Shown here in pieces: positions 17,812 to 26,771 of a stretch of DNA of 51,530 nt. Position numbers and translations under genes: made by a program. The notes under the pieces are model-generated. The model had not been told where the DNA came from, searched no databases, and worked only from the letters and a program-made list of their open reading frames with translations. Source of the stretch: F2B08 sp046260445 (GTDB taxonomy: Bacteria > Actinomycetota > Actinomycetes > Actinomycetales > Dermatophilaceae). Location: contig JBHEPF010000069.1 in NCBI GenBank assembly GCA_046260445.1, positions 1-51,530 of the forward strand, given 5' to 3'. Within the stretch, counting starts at the first letter, position 1. Each line of letters opens with the position of its first letter.

Positions 17812-17847
17812 GGAAGTTCGCTGCTGCCATGACAGCAGCGAACTTCC
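17812..17847. repeat. 36-bp palindrome, near-perfect copy, beside thrS end
   Basis: The arms GGAAGTTCGCTGCTG and CAGCAGCGAACTTCC are perfectly complementary over 15 bp around a CCATGA centre. It lies 24 bp beyond the thrS stop and about 70 bp upstream of the pseudogene start. It may form a strong bidirectional hairpin or terminator, or it may be a mobile palindromic repeat. It shares its whole left arm with the copy at 16713. Confidence 0.85.
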
Positions 17848-17870
17848 GTCCGGGCGGCGAAGGCCGAGCC

Positions 17871-19901
17871 TCAGACCTGGGCCTTGGTGTCGATCGCCTC
17901 GCGGATCTTGGCGATTGCGGCGTCGATCGACACGCCGTTCTCCTGGGAACCGTCGCGGTAGCGGAACGAGATCGTCCCTGCAGCCTGGTCCTCGCCACCG
18001 GCGATGAGGATGAAGGGCACCTTGGACTTGCTCGCGTTGCGGATCTTCTTGGGGAACCGGTCGTCCGAGGCGTCGAGCTCGACCCGGATGTCGGCCGAGG
18101 CGAGCCGGTCGAGGACGCCCTGCAAATAGGGCTGGTACTCCTCGGCCACCGGCACACCGACCACCTGGACGGGTGAGAGCCAGGGCGGGAAGGCCCCTGC
18201 GTAGTGCTCGACGAGGACACCCATGAAGCGCTCGATCGAGCCGAACTTCGCGGAGTGGATCATCACCGGCTGCTTGCGGGCCCCGTCGGAGTCCTGGTAC
18301 TCGAGACCGAAGCGCTCGGGCTGGCTGAAGTCGTACTGGATCGTCGACATCTGCCAGGTCCGGCCGATCGCGTCACGGGCCTGCACCGAGACCTTCGGGC
18401 CGTAGAAGGCGGCGCCGCCCGGGTCGGGGACGAGCTCGAGGCCGGACTCGAGGCAGACGTCCTCGAGCACCTTGGTCGCGACCGCCCACTGGTCCTCGGC
18501 GCCGATGAACTTGTCCTTCTTGTCGCCGGTCTCGTCCCGCGTGGACAGCTCGAGATAGAAGTCGTCGAGACCGAAGTCGCGCAGGAGCGACAGCACGAAG
18601 TCCAGCAGGTGTTTGATCTCCGCGGGCGCCTGCTCCGGGGTGACGTACGAGTGCGAGTCGTCCATCTCCAGGCCGCGCACCCTGGTCAGCCCGTGGACGA
18701 CGCCGGACTTCTCGTAGCGGTAGACCGAACCGAACTCGAACAACCTCATCGGCAGGTCACGGTAGGACCGTCCCCGCGACCGGTAGATGAGGTTGTGCAT
18801 CGGGCAGTTCATCGCCTTGAGGTAGTAGTCGCTGCCCTCGACCTCCATCGGCGGGAACATCGTCTCCGCGTAGTACGGCAGGTGCCCGGAGGTGTGGAAC
18901 AGCCCCTCCTTCGAGATATGGGGGGTGCCGACGTAGAGGAAGCCCTCGTCGAGGTGCCGCTTGCGTGCGTAGTCCTCCATCTCGCGCTTGATGACACCAC
19001 CCTTGGGGTGGAAGACCGGCAGGCCGGAGCCCAGCTCGTCGGGGAAGGAGTAGAGGTCGAGCTCGGAGCCGAGCTTGCGGTGGTCGCGTCGCTCCGCCTC
19101 GGCGAGCCGGTCGAGGTACGCGGCGAGGTCGGCCTTGGTGGGCCACGCCGTGCCGTAGATCCGCTGCAGCTGTGGGTTCTTCTCCGAGCCGCGCCAGTAT
19201 GCGGCGGCCGAGCGCATCACCTTGAAGGCGTTGCCGAGGAGCTTGGTGCTCGGGATGTGCGGGCCGCGGCAGAGGTCGCCCCACGCCACGGTCCCGTCCT
19301 TGCGGACGTTGTCGTAGATCGTCAGCTGCGCTCCGCCGACCTCCCCGGCTGCGCCCTCGACTTCGTCGAGGCCGTTGCCGTGGGCCCGTACGGATGCCCC
19401 TTCAGCGGCATCCTCGGAGGCACCGCCCTTGAGCCCGATGAGCTCGCACTTGTAGGGCTCGGCGGTCAGCTCGGCGAGCGCCTCGTCGTCGCTCACCTCG
19501 CGCCGGACGAAGGCCTGCCCTTCGTTGATGATCCGCTGCATCGACTTCTCGAGAGCCTTGAGGTCCTCGGGGGTGAAGGGCTCGGCGACGTCGAAGTCGT
19601 AGTAGAAGCCGTCGCGGATCGGGGGCCCGATGCCGAGCTTGGCGTCGGGATGGGACTGCTGGACGGCCTGCGCGAGGACGTGCGCACAGGAGTGTCGCAG
19701 CACGCTGAGGCCGTCCTCGCTGTCGACGCTCACCGGTTCGACGACGTCCCCGGCCGTCAGCACATGGGCGAGATCGACGAGCTCGTCGTTGACCCGCGCG
19801 ACGACGATCTCGCGCCGCCCCTCGAAAAGCTCGCCGGCCGTGGTCCCCGCCGGCACCGCTTGCTCGCTCCCGGCGACATGGACGGTGATCTCGGCGGACA
19901 T
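17871..19901 (-). CDS. thrS: threonyl-tRNA synthetase
   Basis: The 676-residue class II synthetase attaches threonine to tRNA-Thr. It has an N-terminal TGS domain (GEL FEGRREIVVARVNDELVDL), an editing domain with HSCAHVLAQAVQQ, and a catalytic core with zinc-ligand Cys in KAMNCPMHNLIYRS. VMIHSAKFGSIERFMGVL and a C-terminal anticodon-binding domain follow. I chose ATG 19901, preceded by GAGGAG, because the upstream in-frame extension runs antisense through the divergent DinB gene. The 130-bp divergent gap shows no convincing T-box. Confidence 0.96.
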   Translation of the reverse strand: MSAEITVHVAGSEQAVPAGTTAGELFEGRREIVVARVNDELVDLAHVLTAGDVVEPVSVDSEDGLSVLRHSCAHVLAQAVQQSHPDAKLGIGPPIRDGFYYDFDVAEPFTPEDLKALEKSMQRIINEGQAFVRREVSDDEALAELTAEPYKCELIGLKGGASEDAAEGASVRAHGNGLDEVEGAAGEVGGAQLTIYDNVRKDGTVAWGDLCRGPHIPSTKLLGNAFKVMRSAAAYWRGSEKNPQLQRIYGTAWPTKADLAAYLDRLAEAERRDHRKLGSELDLYSFPDELGSGLPVFHPKGGVIKREMEDYARKRHLDEGFLYVGTPHISKEGLFHTSGHLPYYAETMFPPMEVEGSDYYLKAMNCPMHNLIYRSRGRSYRDLPMRLFEFGSVYRYEKSGVVHGLTRVRGLEMDDSHSYVTPEQAPAEIKHLLDFVLSLLRDFGLDDFYLELSTRDETGDKKDKFIGAEDQWAVATKVLEDVCLESGLELVPDPGGAAFYGPKVSVQARDAIGRTWQMSTIQYDFSQPERFGLEYQDSDGARKQPVMIHSAKFGSIERFMGVLVEHYAGAFPPWLSPVQVVGVPVAEEYQPYLQGVLDRLASADIRVELDASDDRFPKKIRNASKSKVPFILIAGGEDQAAGTISFRYRDGSQENGVSIDAAIAKIREAIDTKAQV

Positions 19902-20031
19902 CGTGAGGTGCTCCTCGTGGCAGTGGATGGGGATCGGTATGCGCTGCACACCGCCCTCAAGGGTAGTCACCTCGGTGCAGAGCACCGAACCGATATCGCG
20001 GACGGCGCAGGATGTTGGGAGACTGAGCGAC

Positions 20032-20562
20032 ATGGAGCCCACGGCGATCGAACCGGACGAGAGGGACTGGACCGTCGTCATCGTCGACGGATGCGCCGAG
20101 TGCGGATTCTCGCCGACCTTCGACGTGACGAGGACCGGCGCGTCGGTACGCGCCACGATCCCCTTCTGGGAGGAGGCGCTCACCCGCCCCCAGGCCCGGG
20201 ACCGTCCCGCTCCGACCACCTGGTCACCGCTGGAGTACGGCTGCCATGTCCGGGACGTCTGCCGGCTCTTCCTTGAGCGTCTCGATCTCATGCTCACCGA
20301 CGACGACGCCCGCTTCGCGAACTGGGACCAGGACGCGACCGCGGTCGCCGACCGCTACCATGAGCAGGATCCGCGGACCGTCTCCCGAGAGTATGCCGCG
20401 GCCGCCGAAGCGCTGGCGGCCGCCTTCGATGCGGTGGCAGACCAGCAGTGGCAACGGCGCGGAACCCGTTCGAACGGGTCGCAGTTCACCGTTGCCACCT
20501 TCGCCGTGTACCTCATGCACGACCTGCTCCACCACGAGCGGGACGTCGCGCCTACAGGGTGA
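20032..20562 (+). CDS. DinB family protein
   Basis: The 176-residue four-helix protein has the DinB metal-binding histidines, one in EYGCHVRDVCRL and an H-x3-H in MHDLLHHERD at the C-terminus. Relatives include thiol-dependent S-transferases and mycothiol-dependent isomerases; the specific substrate cannot be read from sequence. It is divergent from thrS and its end overlaps the convergent phosphotransferase gene by 11 bp. Confidence 0.85.
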   Translation: MEPTAIEPDERDWTVVIVDGCAECGFSPTFDVTRTGASVRATIPFWEEALTRPQARDRPAPTTWSPLEYGCHVRDVCRLFLERLDLMLTDDDARFANWDQDATAVADRYHEQDPRTVSREYAAAAEALAAAFDAVADQQWQRRGTRSNGSQFTVATFAVYLMHDLLHHERDVAPTG

Positions 20563-21556
20563 AGCGTCCGCCCTCTCGCCAGCGGCCCAGCCGCTCAACG
20601 GTCCGCTCGAGATAGCCGACGGCGAGCTCCTGGAGCTCGGCGGTGCGGCTCTGCAGCAGGTCGTTGGCCAGGAGGAGCTGCCGGGCCGCGACCAGCCCAT
20701 CGAAGCCCCCGTCCTCGACCACGCCAGGCAGCTCCCGCACCTCGGCGTACCCGGCTCGCAGCGCCGCCTCGACCTGGGGGTCGCTGCCGCGGAGGTAGAA
20801 CGTGGCCACGGCCAGGTCGACTGCCGGCACGGCGATCCCGCAGTCGTCGAAGTCGAGGACCCCGAGCACCCCTTCGTGCCACAGGAGGTTCCCGCCGTGC
20901 AGGTCGCCGTGGACGACGATGGGCCGGTCCGTCTCGGCCGCTGCGGTCATCGCCGCCTGGCAACGCTCCAGGGACCACTCCACGAGGGCGAGGTCCTCCG
21001 GTCGATGCCGATATGCGTCCCTCAGCCGGTCCTCGTCGCCGAAGTAGGGGTCGGTGAACTCCGAGAGGCCCCCGTCCTCGGGCATCGTCCAAGCCTCGGC
21101 ATGGGCGTGCATCGCCGCCATGGCCCGGCCGAGGGCTCGCGCCTGGACCTCATCGCACTCCCCCACCTCGTCCCCCTCCAACCAGCTCGCCGCGACGACG
21201 ACGTGGTCGTGGTCGTCCGTCCGTACGACCGCGTAGTCGGAGCCGGAGACGGTCTGCAGCGGCACCGGCAGGCGCAGGTCGGTGTCGCTCGCCAAGGCAC
21301 GCATCCACGCGTGCTGCGCGGTGATGTGCCCCGGCGTGCTGAGCGAGTTCGTGTTGACCCGCACCGCGACACGCTCCCCGTCGGCCCCCTCGACGCGGAA
21401 GGTCGTGTTGAAGGCATGAGCGACGAGCTGGACCTCGACGGAGTCGAGCCCGAAGGCCAGCGCCCCTTCCCGAGCCACGTCCCGGAGCACGTCGACCTGC
21501 TCCTCGGTGGTGAGCGACGCATACCCTCCGTCGTCGACCCGGTCGGCACGGCTCAT
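20552..21556 (-). CDS. aminoglycoside phosphotransferase-fold kinase
   Basis: The 334-residue protein has the APH/choline-kinase fold. The catalytic loop is IVVHGDLHGGNLLW and the Mg-binding segment is VLGVLDFDDCGIAVPAVDLA. The N-lobe includes NTTFRVEGADGERVAVRV. The substrate is unknown; such proteins phosphorylate sugars, amino alcohols or antibiotics, and resistance should not be assumed. ATG 21556 overlaps the PCD-VOC stop by 4 bp, so the two form an operon. Confidence 0.87.
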   Translation of the reverse strand: MSRADRVDDGGYASLTTEEQVDVLRDVAREGALAFGLDSVEVQLVAHAFNTTFRVEGADGERVAVRVNTNSLSTPGHITAQHAWMRALASDTDLRLPVPLQTVSGSDYAVVRTDDHDHVVVAASWLEGDEVGECDEVQARALGRAMAAMHAHAEAWTMPEDGGLSEFTDPYFGDEDRLRDAYRHRPEDLALVEWSLERCQAAMTAAAETDRPIVVHGDLHGGNLLWHEGVLGVLDFDDCGIAVPAVDLAVATFYLRGSDPQVEAALRAGYAEVRELPGVVEDGGFDGLVAARQLLLANDLLQSRTAELQELAVGYLERTVERLGRWREGGRFTL

Positions 21557-22203
21557 CCGTCGCGACCCTGCCACGTGCAGACGCACGCCTCGTTGCCGTC
21601 GGCGTCGGCGAGCACCCAGAACCGTGGGGCGCTGGCATCGGAGACGAGGGTACCGCCGGCGGCAAGGGCCGCAGCCACCCGCGCCCCGGCGACGTCGTGC
21701 GGCACCGTGACGTCGAGGTGGATGCGGTTCCGGACCGGGCGGGGCTCGTCCAGCTGCTGGAACCAGATCGCCGGCAGCCGACGCTGCGGGTCGGTGAGCG
21801 CATCGGGCCCGTCGACCGCATAGCCGAGCACGGCCTCCCAGAAGGGCCGGATCCGGGCGACGTCCATGGTGTCGATCGCGATCTCGACCTCGGTGAGGCG
21901 CGGGTGCTCGACCGTGCCGCCATGCTTGGCGACGAGCGGCGTGACCGCACCGACCAGGCGCAGGTCCCGTGCGGTGAGCCCGCCGACATCGTGGCTGGCC
22001 ACCGCGACGACCACCCGCCCCCACCGCAGGTCGATCTCAGGGTGATGCCCCTGGTCCTCGGCGACGGCTCCGACGGCATCGACGAACCCGAGCGCGGACG
22101 CGAAGTCCGCGAAGCGGACGGACAGCATGAGCCGCCCCAGGAGCAGTCGCCAGTCCGGCGCACCCTCCTGGGCGTCGGCGCGGGTCAGGGTCGGCTCAGC
22201 CAT
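21553..22203 (-). CDS. pterin dehydratase-like and VOC domain fusion protein
   Basis: The 216-residue protein has two parts. Residues ~15-90 resemble 4a-hydroxytetrahydrobiopterin dehydratase, with the active-site-like QGHHPEIDLRWGRVVV and SHDVGGLTARDLRLV. Residues ~100-216 form a glyoxalase/VOC-type domain with TEVEIAIDTMDV, IWFQQLDEP, RNRIHLDVTV and FWVLADADGNEACVC. This fusion recurs in actinobacteria, but I know of no assigned substrate. It is the first gene of a two-gene operon with the phosphotransferase. Confidence 0.82.
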   Translation of the reverse strand: MAEPTLTRADAQEGAPDWRLLLGRLMLSVRFADFASALGFVDAVGAVAEDQGHHPEIDLRWGRVVVAVASHDVGGLTARDLRLVGAVTPLVAKHGGTVEHPRLTEVEIAIDTMDVARIRPFWEAVLGYAVDGPDALTDPQRRLPAIWFQQLDEPRPVRNRIHLDVTVPHDVAGARVAAALAAGGTLVSDASAPRFWVLADADGNEACVCTWQGRDG

Positions 22204-22259
22204 CTCTCGATGGTAGGCCGGTTCGCCCCGGTGGCGCGCGGTCCTGAGAGAGTGGGGTC

Positions 22260-24188
22260 ATGCAGCGCGCAACCTACGGAACCTGGTCCTCACCCATCAC
22301 CCCCGAGTCCCTCACCGCGGGGCAGGCGCGCATCGACGAGGTGCGCATCGACGGCCCCGACACGTGGTGGCTGGAGTTACGCCCGTGGGAGGGTGGCCGG
22401 ACCGCACTGGTGCGTCATGACGGACATACGGGTGAGCGCCACGATGTCCTCGCCGAGCCGTGGAACGTCCGCTCGCGGGTGCACGAGTACGGCGGCGGCG
22501 CCTACGCCGTGGGGGACGGCCTCCTCGTGTTCTCCGACTTCGCGACCAACCGGCTCTACCGCGTCTCGACGCGCGAGCGTCCGACACCCTATGAGCCGAC
22601 GGCCATCACGCCCGAGATGGCCGTCCGCTTCGGCGGCCTCGTGCTCCACGAACGGCATGTGTATGCGGTCCGCGAGGACCATCGCGCCGACGGCGAGCCG
22701 GACAACGAGCTCGTGCGCCTCGAGGTCGACGGACCCGACGAGGACGGTGGGCTCGTCCTCGCGACCGGGTCCGACTTCGTCTCGCGTCCGGCGGTCTCCC
22801 CCGACGGCACCGAGATCGCGTGGATCGCCTGGGACCACCCGAACATGCCGTGGGACTCGACCCGGCTCATGGTCGCCGACCTCACCCACGACGGCATCGA
22901 GCACGCGCGGGTCGTCGCCGGCGGCGAGGGGATCTCGGTCGCCCAGCCCGCGTTCTCCCGCGACGGGACGCTCTGGTTCGTCTCCGACGAGAGCGGGTTC
23001 TGGAACCTGCACCGCCGCGACGGCGGGACGACCAGGGCCGTGCACACGTTCGACGCCGACATCGCGGCCCCGCAGTGGCTGCTCGGCTTCGTCGACTACG
23101 CACTGCGGGAGGACGGCACCGTGCTCATCCGACGCTGGGTGGGTGAGACCGCTCACCTCGGCGTGCTCGACCCCGCCACCGGCGACCTCGTCGACGTCGA
23201 GGACGAGGGGACGATGTTCGACCACCTCCAGGCGGTCGGCTCGGACATCGCCTTCCGCCGTCTGCTGTCCGACCGACCGCCGGAGGTCGTGCGCGGACCG
23301 GTCGACGGCGGCGGGCGAGAGGTCGTCGCCGTCTCCTCCCCCACCGTCCCGGACCCTGAGTATGTGTCGCTCCCCGAGACGTGGACCTGGACGAACTCCT
23401 CCGGCGAGGAGGTGCACGGCCTGCTCTACCGGCCACGCAACCCGCGGTTCACGGCACCCGAGGAGGAGCTGCCGCCGCTGCTCGTCAACGTCCACGGCGG
23501 CCCGACGAGCCGGGCCGAGGCGGCCTACGCGGCCATGACGCAGTTCTGGACCACCCGCGGGTTCGCCGTCCTCGACGTCAACCACGGCGGCAGCACCGGG
23601 TACGGCCGGGCCTACCGGGAGCGACTGCGGGGCCAGTGGGGCGTGGTCGACATCGACGACTGCGTCACCGGCGCGGCCTCACTCGCCGACGCAGGCGTCG
23701 TCGACGGGGACCGGCTCGCCATCCACGGTGGCTCGGCCGGCGGCTACACGGTGCTGCGCGCGCTCACGACGAGCGACGTCTTCACGGCGGGCACGAGCTC
23801 GTACGGCATCAGCGACCTGCGTGGCCTGCTCTCCGACGACCACAAGTTCGAGTCGCAATACACGATCGGGCTCGTCGCCTCGTGGCCGGAGGGTGAGGAC
23901 GTCTACCTCGAGCGCTCCCCCATCAGCCACATCGACTCCCTCCACGGTGAGCTGCTCCTGCTCCAGGGTGCCGACGACCTCGTCGTCCCGGTCAGCCAGG
24001 CCCAGCAGATGGCCGACGGAATGCGGGCGGCCGGCAAGGAGGTCGAGCTCGTCGTCTACGAGGGCGAGGGGCACGGGTTCCGGATGGCGTCGACGATCAT
24101 CGACAGCCTCGAGCGCGAGCTGGCGCACTACCAGCGGGCGTTCGGCCTCACCGGCTCAGCATCGGAGGGCGGCGACGGCTCGTCGTGA
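22260..24188 (+). CDS. S9 family prolyl oligopeptidase-like peptidase
   Basis: The 642-residue protein has an N-terminal beta-propeller-like region with repeats such as FSDFATNRLYRVST and PAVSPDGTEIAWIAWD. An alpha/beta-hydrolase domain follows: LLVNVHGGPTSRAEAAY (oxyanion), GGSTGYGRAYRERL, the nucleophile in IHGGSAGGYTVLRAL, Asp in LLQGADDLVVP, and His in EGEGHGFR. No signal peptide is seen, so it is probably cytosolic. It resembles acylaminoacyl-peptidase/dipeptidyl-peptidase types. The stop overlaps the amidase GTG start. Confidence 0.92.
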   Translation: MQRATYGTWSSPITPESLTAGQARIDEVRIDGPDTWWLELRPWEGGRTALVRHDGHTGERHDVLAEPWNVRSRVHEYGGGAYAVGDGLLVFSDFATNRLYRVSTRERPTPYEPTAITPEMAVRFGGLVLHERHVYAVREDHRADGEPDNELVRLEVDGPDEDGGLVLATGSDFVSRPAVSPDGTEIAWIAWDHPNMPWDSTRLMVADLTHDGIEHARVVAGGEGISVAQPAFSRDGTLWFVSDESGFWNLHRRDGGTTRAVHTFDADIAAPQWLLGFVDYALREDGTVLIRRWVGETAHLGVLDPATGDLVDVEDEGTMFDHLQAVGSDIAFRRLLSDRPPEVVRGPVDGGGREVVAVSSPTVPDPEYVSLPETWTWTNSSGEEVHGLLYRPRNPRFTAPEEELPPLLVNVHGGPTSRAEAAYAAMTQFWTTRGFAVLDVNHGGSTGYGRAYRERLRGQWGVVDIDDCVTGAASLADAGVVDGDRLAIHGGSAGGYTVLRALTTSDVFTAGTSSYGISDLRGLLSDDHKFESQYTIGLVASWPEGEDVYLERSPISHIDSLHGELLLLQGADDLVVPVSQAQQMADGMRAAGKEVELVVYEGEGHGFRMASTIIDSLERELAHYQRAFGLTGSASEGGDGSS

Positions 24189-25900
24189 TCGACATTGTCG
24201 AGGCCTCCATCGTCGACCTGCGGGTCGCGCTGGAGGCGGGCCGGACGACAAGTGTCGCCATCGTCCGTGCCTATCTCGACCGGATCGAGGCCTATGACGG
24301 GCAGCAGACCGCCACGGCGCTCAACGCCGTGGTCGTCCTGAACCCCTACTCGCTCACGGAGGCGGCGGCCTCCGACGAACGACGGCGCGCAGGCACCGTC
24401 CTCGGCCCCCTCGACGGCATCCCCTACACGGCCAAGGACAGCTTCCTCGTCGCCGGTCTCACCGCGGCAGCGGGCAGTCCGGCCTTCGCCCACCTGGTCG
24501 CCCAGCGGGACGCCTTCGCCATCGCACGGCTGCGCGCGGCCGGGGCGATCTGCCTCGGTCTGACGAACATGCCGCCGATGGCCAACGGTGGCATGCAGCG
24601 CGGGCTCTACGGCCGCGCCGAGAGCCCCTACAACCCGCAGTACCTCACCGCGCCCTTCGTCTCCGGCTCCTCCAACGGCTCCGGCACCGCGACCGCAGCC
24701 AGCTTCGCCGCCTTCGGCCTCGGGGAGGAGACCTGGTCCAGCGGGCGCGGTCCGGCGTCCTACAACGCCCTGTGCGCATACACCCCCTCCCGCGGAGTCA
24801 TCTCCGTCCGCGGCAACTGGCCGCTCGTCCCGACGATGGACGTCGTCGTCCCCCATACCCGGACCATGAACGACCTCCTCGAGGTGCTCGACGTGCTCGT
24901 CGCCGACGACCCCGACAGCCGCGGCGACTTCTGGCGAGCCCAGCCCTGGGTCGAGATCCCCCCGGCGTCCGCCGTCCGTCCCAGCTCGTATGTGGCCCTC
25001 TCCTTGGTGACTCGTCAACAGGCGGCGGAACACCTGTCCGGGCGACGCATCGGGGTCCCCTTGATGTACGTCAACGCCGACGCGGAGGCAGGAACCGGCA
25101 CCGGGATCGGCGGGCCGACGGGGCAGCGAGTCGAGACCCGGCCCAGCATCCTGTCGCTGTGGGAGCAGGCGCGCGGAGATCTCGCGGCAGCCGGCGCGGT
25201 CGTGGTGGGGGTCGACTTCCCGGTCGTGAGCCACTATGAGGGCGACCGAGCCGGCGCCCCGACCATCCGCACCCGCGGACTGGTCTCCCCCGCATACCTC
25301 CAGCGGGAGATCCTCGACCTGCCCGCCTGGGCGTGGGAGGACTTCCTGCAGGCCAACGGGGACGCACGGCTCAGCTCACTCGCCGGGGTGGACGGAGAGC
25401 TGGTCTTTCCCGTCCCTGAGCATGCCGTCAACGGACTGGACAGCGGATCGGATGACGACATCGCGAGCTATCCGCAGTGGGTCCGCGACCATCCCGACGC
25501 GACGTGGGACGACATGCCAGAGCTCGCGGACGGGGTGAGGGGGCTCGAGGAGACGCGCCGGAGCGACCTGGAGGACTGGATGGCGGTCGCCGGTCTCGAC
25601 GCCGTCATGTTCCCAGCGGTCGCGGACGTCGGGCCCGCGGACGCCGACGTCGACCCGGACTCAGCGCGCGCGGCCTGGCGCAACGGCGTGTGGGTCGCCA
25701 ACGGCAACCTCGCCATCCGCCATCTCGGCATCCCGACCGTGACCGTCCCGATGGGAACGATGCCGGACACCGGTATGCCCGTGGGTCTCACGATCGCCGG
25801 GCGCGCCTATGACGACACCAGGCTGCTGAGGCTCGCGGCCGCGTTCGAGGCACTCCGCCCGCGACGCAGTCCACCGCCGCGGACGCCACCGCTGCGCTGA
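24185..25900 (+). CDS. amidase signature family hydrolase
   Basis: The 571-residue protein belongs to the amidase signature family. The catalytic Lys is in LDGIPYTAKDSF, the cis-Ser in SGSSNGSGTATAASF, and the nucleophile region is GEETWSSGRGPASYN. In the last, the usual GTDTGGSIR motif is altered but the serine and arginine are kept. The C-terminal NLAIRHLGIPTVTVPMG is typical. The substrate is unknown. GTG 24185 overlaps the S9 peptidase stop (GTGA), which suggests a peptide/amide degradation operon; that is inference. Confidence 0.87.
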   Translation: MIDIVEASIVDLRVALEAGRTTSVAIVRAYLDRIEAYDGQQTATALNAVVVLNPYSLTEAAASDERRRAGTVLGPLDGIPYTAKDSFLVAGLTAAAGSPAFAHLVAQRDAFAIARLRAAGAICLGLTNMPPMANGGMQRGLYGRAESPYNPQYLTAPFVSGSSNGSGTATAASFAAFGLGEETWSSGRGPASYNALCAYTPSRGVISVRGNWPLVPTMDVVVPHTRTMNDLLEVLDVLVADDPDSRGDFWRAQPWVEIPPASAVRPSSYVALSLVTRQQAAEHLSGRRIGVPLMYVNADAEAGTGTGIGGPTGQRVETRPSILSLWEQARGDLAAAGAVVVGVDFPVVSHYEGDRAGAPTIRTRGLVSPAYLQREILDLPAWAWEDFLQANGDARLSSLAGVDGELVFPVPEHAVNGLDSGSDDDIASYPQWVRDHPDATWDDMPELADGVRGLEETRRSDLEDWMAVAGLDAVMFPAVADVGPADADVDPDSARAAWRNGVWVANGNLAIRHLGIPTVTVPMGTMPDTGMPVGLTIAGRAYDDTRLLRLAAAFEALRPRRSPPPRTPPLR

Positions 25901-25902
25901 GC

Positions 25903-26766
25903 TCAGCGCGTCGTGAGCGTGAGGACGAGGTGCTCGGTCTCCGGGTTCTTCGCCGAGCGCAGCCCGGCCGTGACCTGCTCGTCTCCCTTGTCGACGACGA
26001 GCTCGACCGCGCCGGGAAGGAGGACGGGCTTGCGGAACCAGACGTGCGAAGTCGACGGTCCGTCGGCGGACGGTCCGAACGCGGCGAGCGTGCGCGCATA
26101 CGTCCACATGCCGTGTGCGATCGCCCGGGGGAACCCCATCGCCTTCGCCGTGAGCGGGTAGAGGTGGATCGGGTTGACGTCGCCGCTCACCGACGCATAG
26201 GTGCGGCCGAGGTCGCCCGGGAGGCGCCAACGTGCCGCTGCGACACCGGTCGGGATCGGGACCGGCTCCGACGCGCTCGCGTCGGGGTTCGACCGGCCCC
26301 GCGCCAGATAGGTCGAGCGACCCTCCCAGACCCGGTCACCGTCGCTGTCGACCTCCGTGACGAGGTCGACGACCGTGCCCTTGGGGTGTGGGCGCAGGTT
26401 CTCGGCCTGGACGGCGATCGTCAGGGGGTCATCGGCGGTGAGGCGGCGGTGCACCGTGATGACGTTCTCGACGTGCACCAGGCCCGCGAGCGGGAGGGGG
26501 AAGTCGCTGCGGGCCATCAGGCTGGCCTGGAGCGGGAACCCCAGAACGTGCGGATAGGTATGCGGAAGGACGTCACTCACGCCCCATCCGCACACCTTCT
26601 GGTAGGTGGCGAGGTGATCCCGATCGACAGTGAGGTCCGCGAGCTCGAGAGTGGTGTCGGGCAGCGGGCCGCGCCCGGACTTGCCACGCCCGGTGAGGAC
26701 CGCCTTGACGAAGGTCGTCGCGAGCGAGGGGGCACCCGAGAGGGTCTCGACGCTGCTGCCGTTCAT
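25903..26766 (-). CDS. 3-hydroxyacyl-thioester dehydratase (MaoC/HtdX-like)
   Basis: The 287-residue double hot-dog protein has the hydratase-2 type motif SGDVNPIHLYPLTAKAMGF (Asp and His of the active site) followed by AIAHGMWTYARTLAAFG. The N-terminal half includes YPHVLGFPLQASLM. The gene order with FabG4- and FadA2-like genes matches mycobacterial htdX-fabG4-fadA2, so a role in beta-oxidation or chain-elongation acyl chemistry is likely. ATG 26766 has GGAG 10 bp upstream; GTG 26775, which overlaps the fabG stop as GTGA, is the alternative. Confidence 0.88.
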   Translation of the reverse strand: MNGSSVETLSGAPSLATTFVKAVLTGRGKSGRGPLPDTTLELADLTVDRDHLATYQKVCGWGVSDVLPHTYPHVLGFPLQASLMARSDFPLPLAGLVHVENVITVHRRLTADDPLTIAVQAENLRPHPKGTVVDLVTEVDSDGDRVWEGRSTYLARGRSNPDASASEPVPIPTGVAAARWRLPGDLGRTYASVSGDVNPIHLYPLTAKAMGFPRAIAHGMWTYARTLAAFGPSADGPSTSHVWFRKPVLLPGAVELVVDKGDEQVTAGLRSAKNPETEHLVLTLTTR

Positions 26767-26771
26767 GGTGA

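Noticed and set aside
19902..20031. Possible T-box leader of thrS (AGGGCGGTG-like string)
   Set aside because: The divergent gap is only 130 bp, the conserved T-box bulge sequence is not matched and no specifier loop is evident.
18204..20276. 690-residue plus-strand open frame
   Set aside because: It is antisense to thrS, whose frame has full synthetase motifs; high GC content creates long shadow frames.
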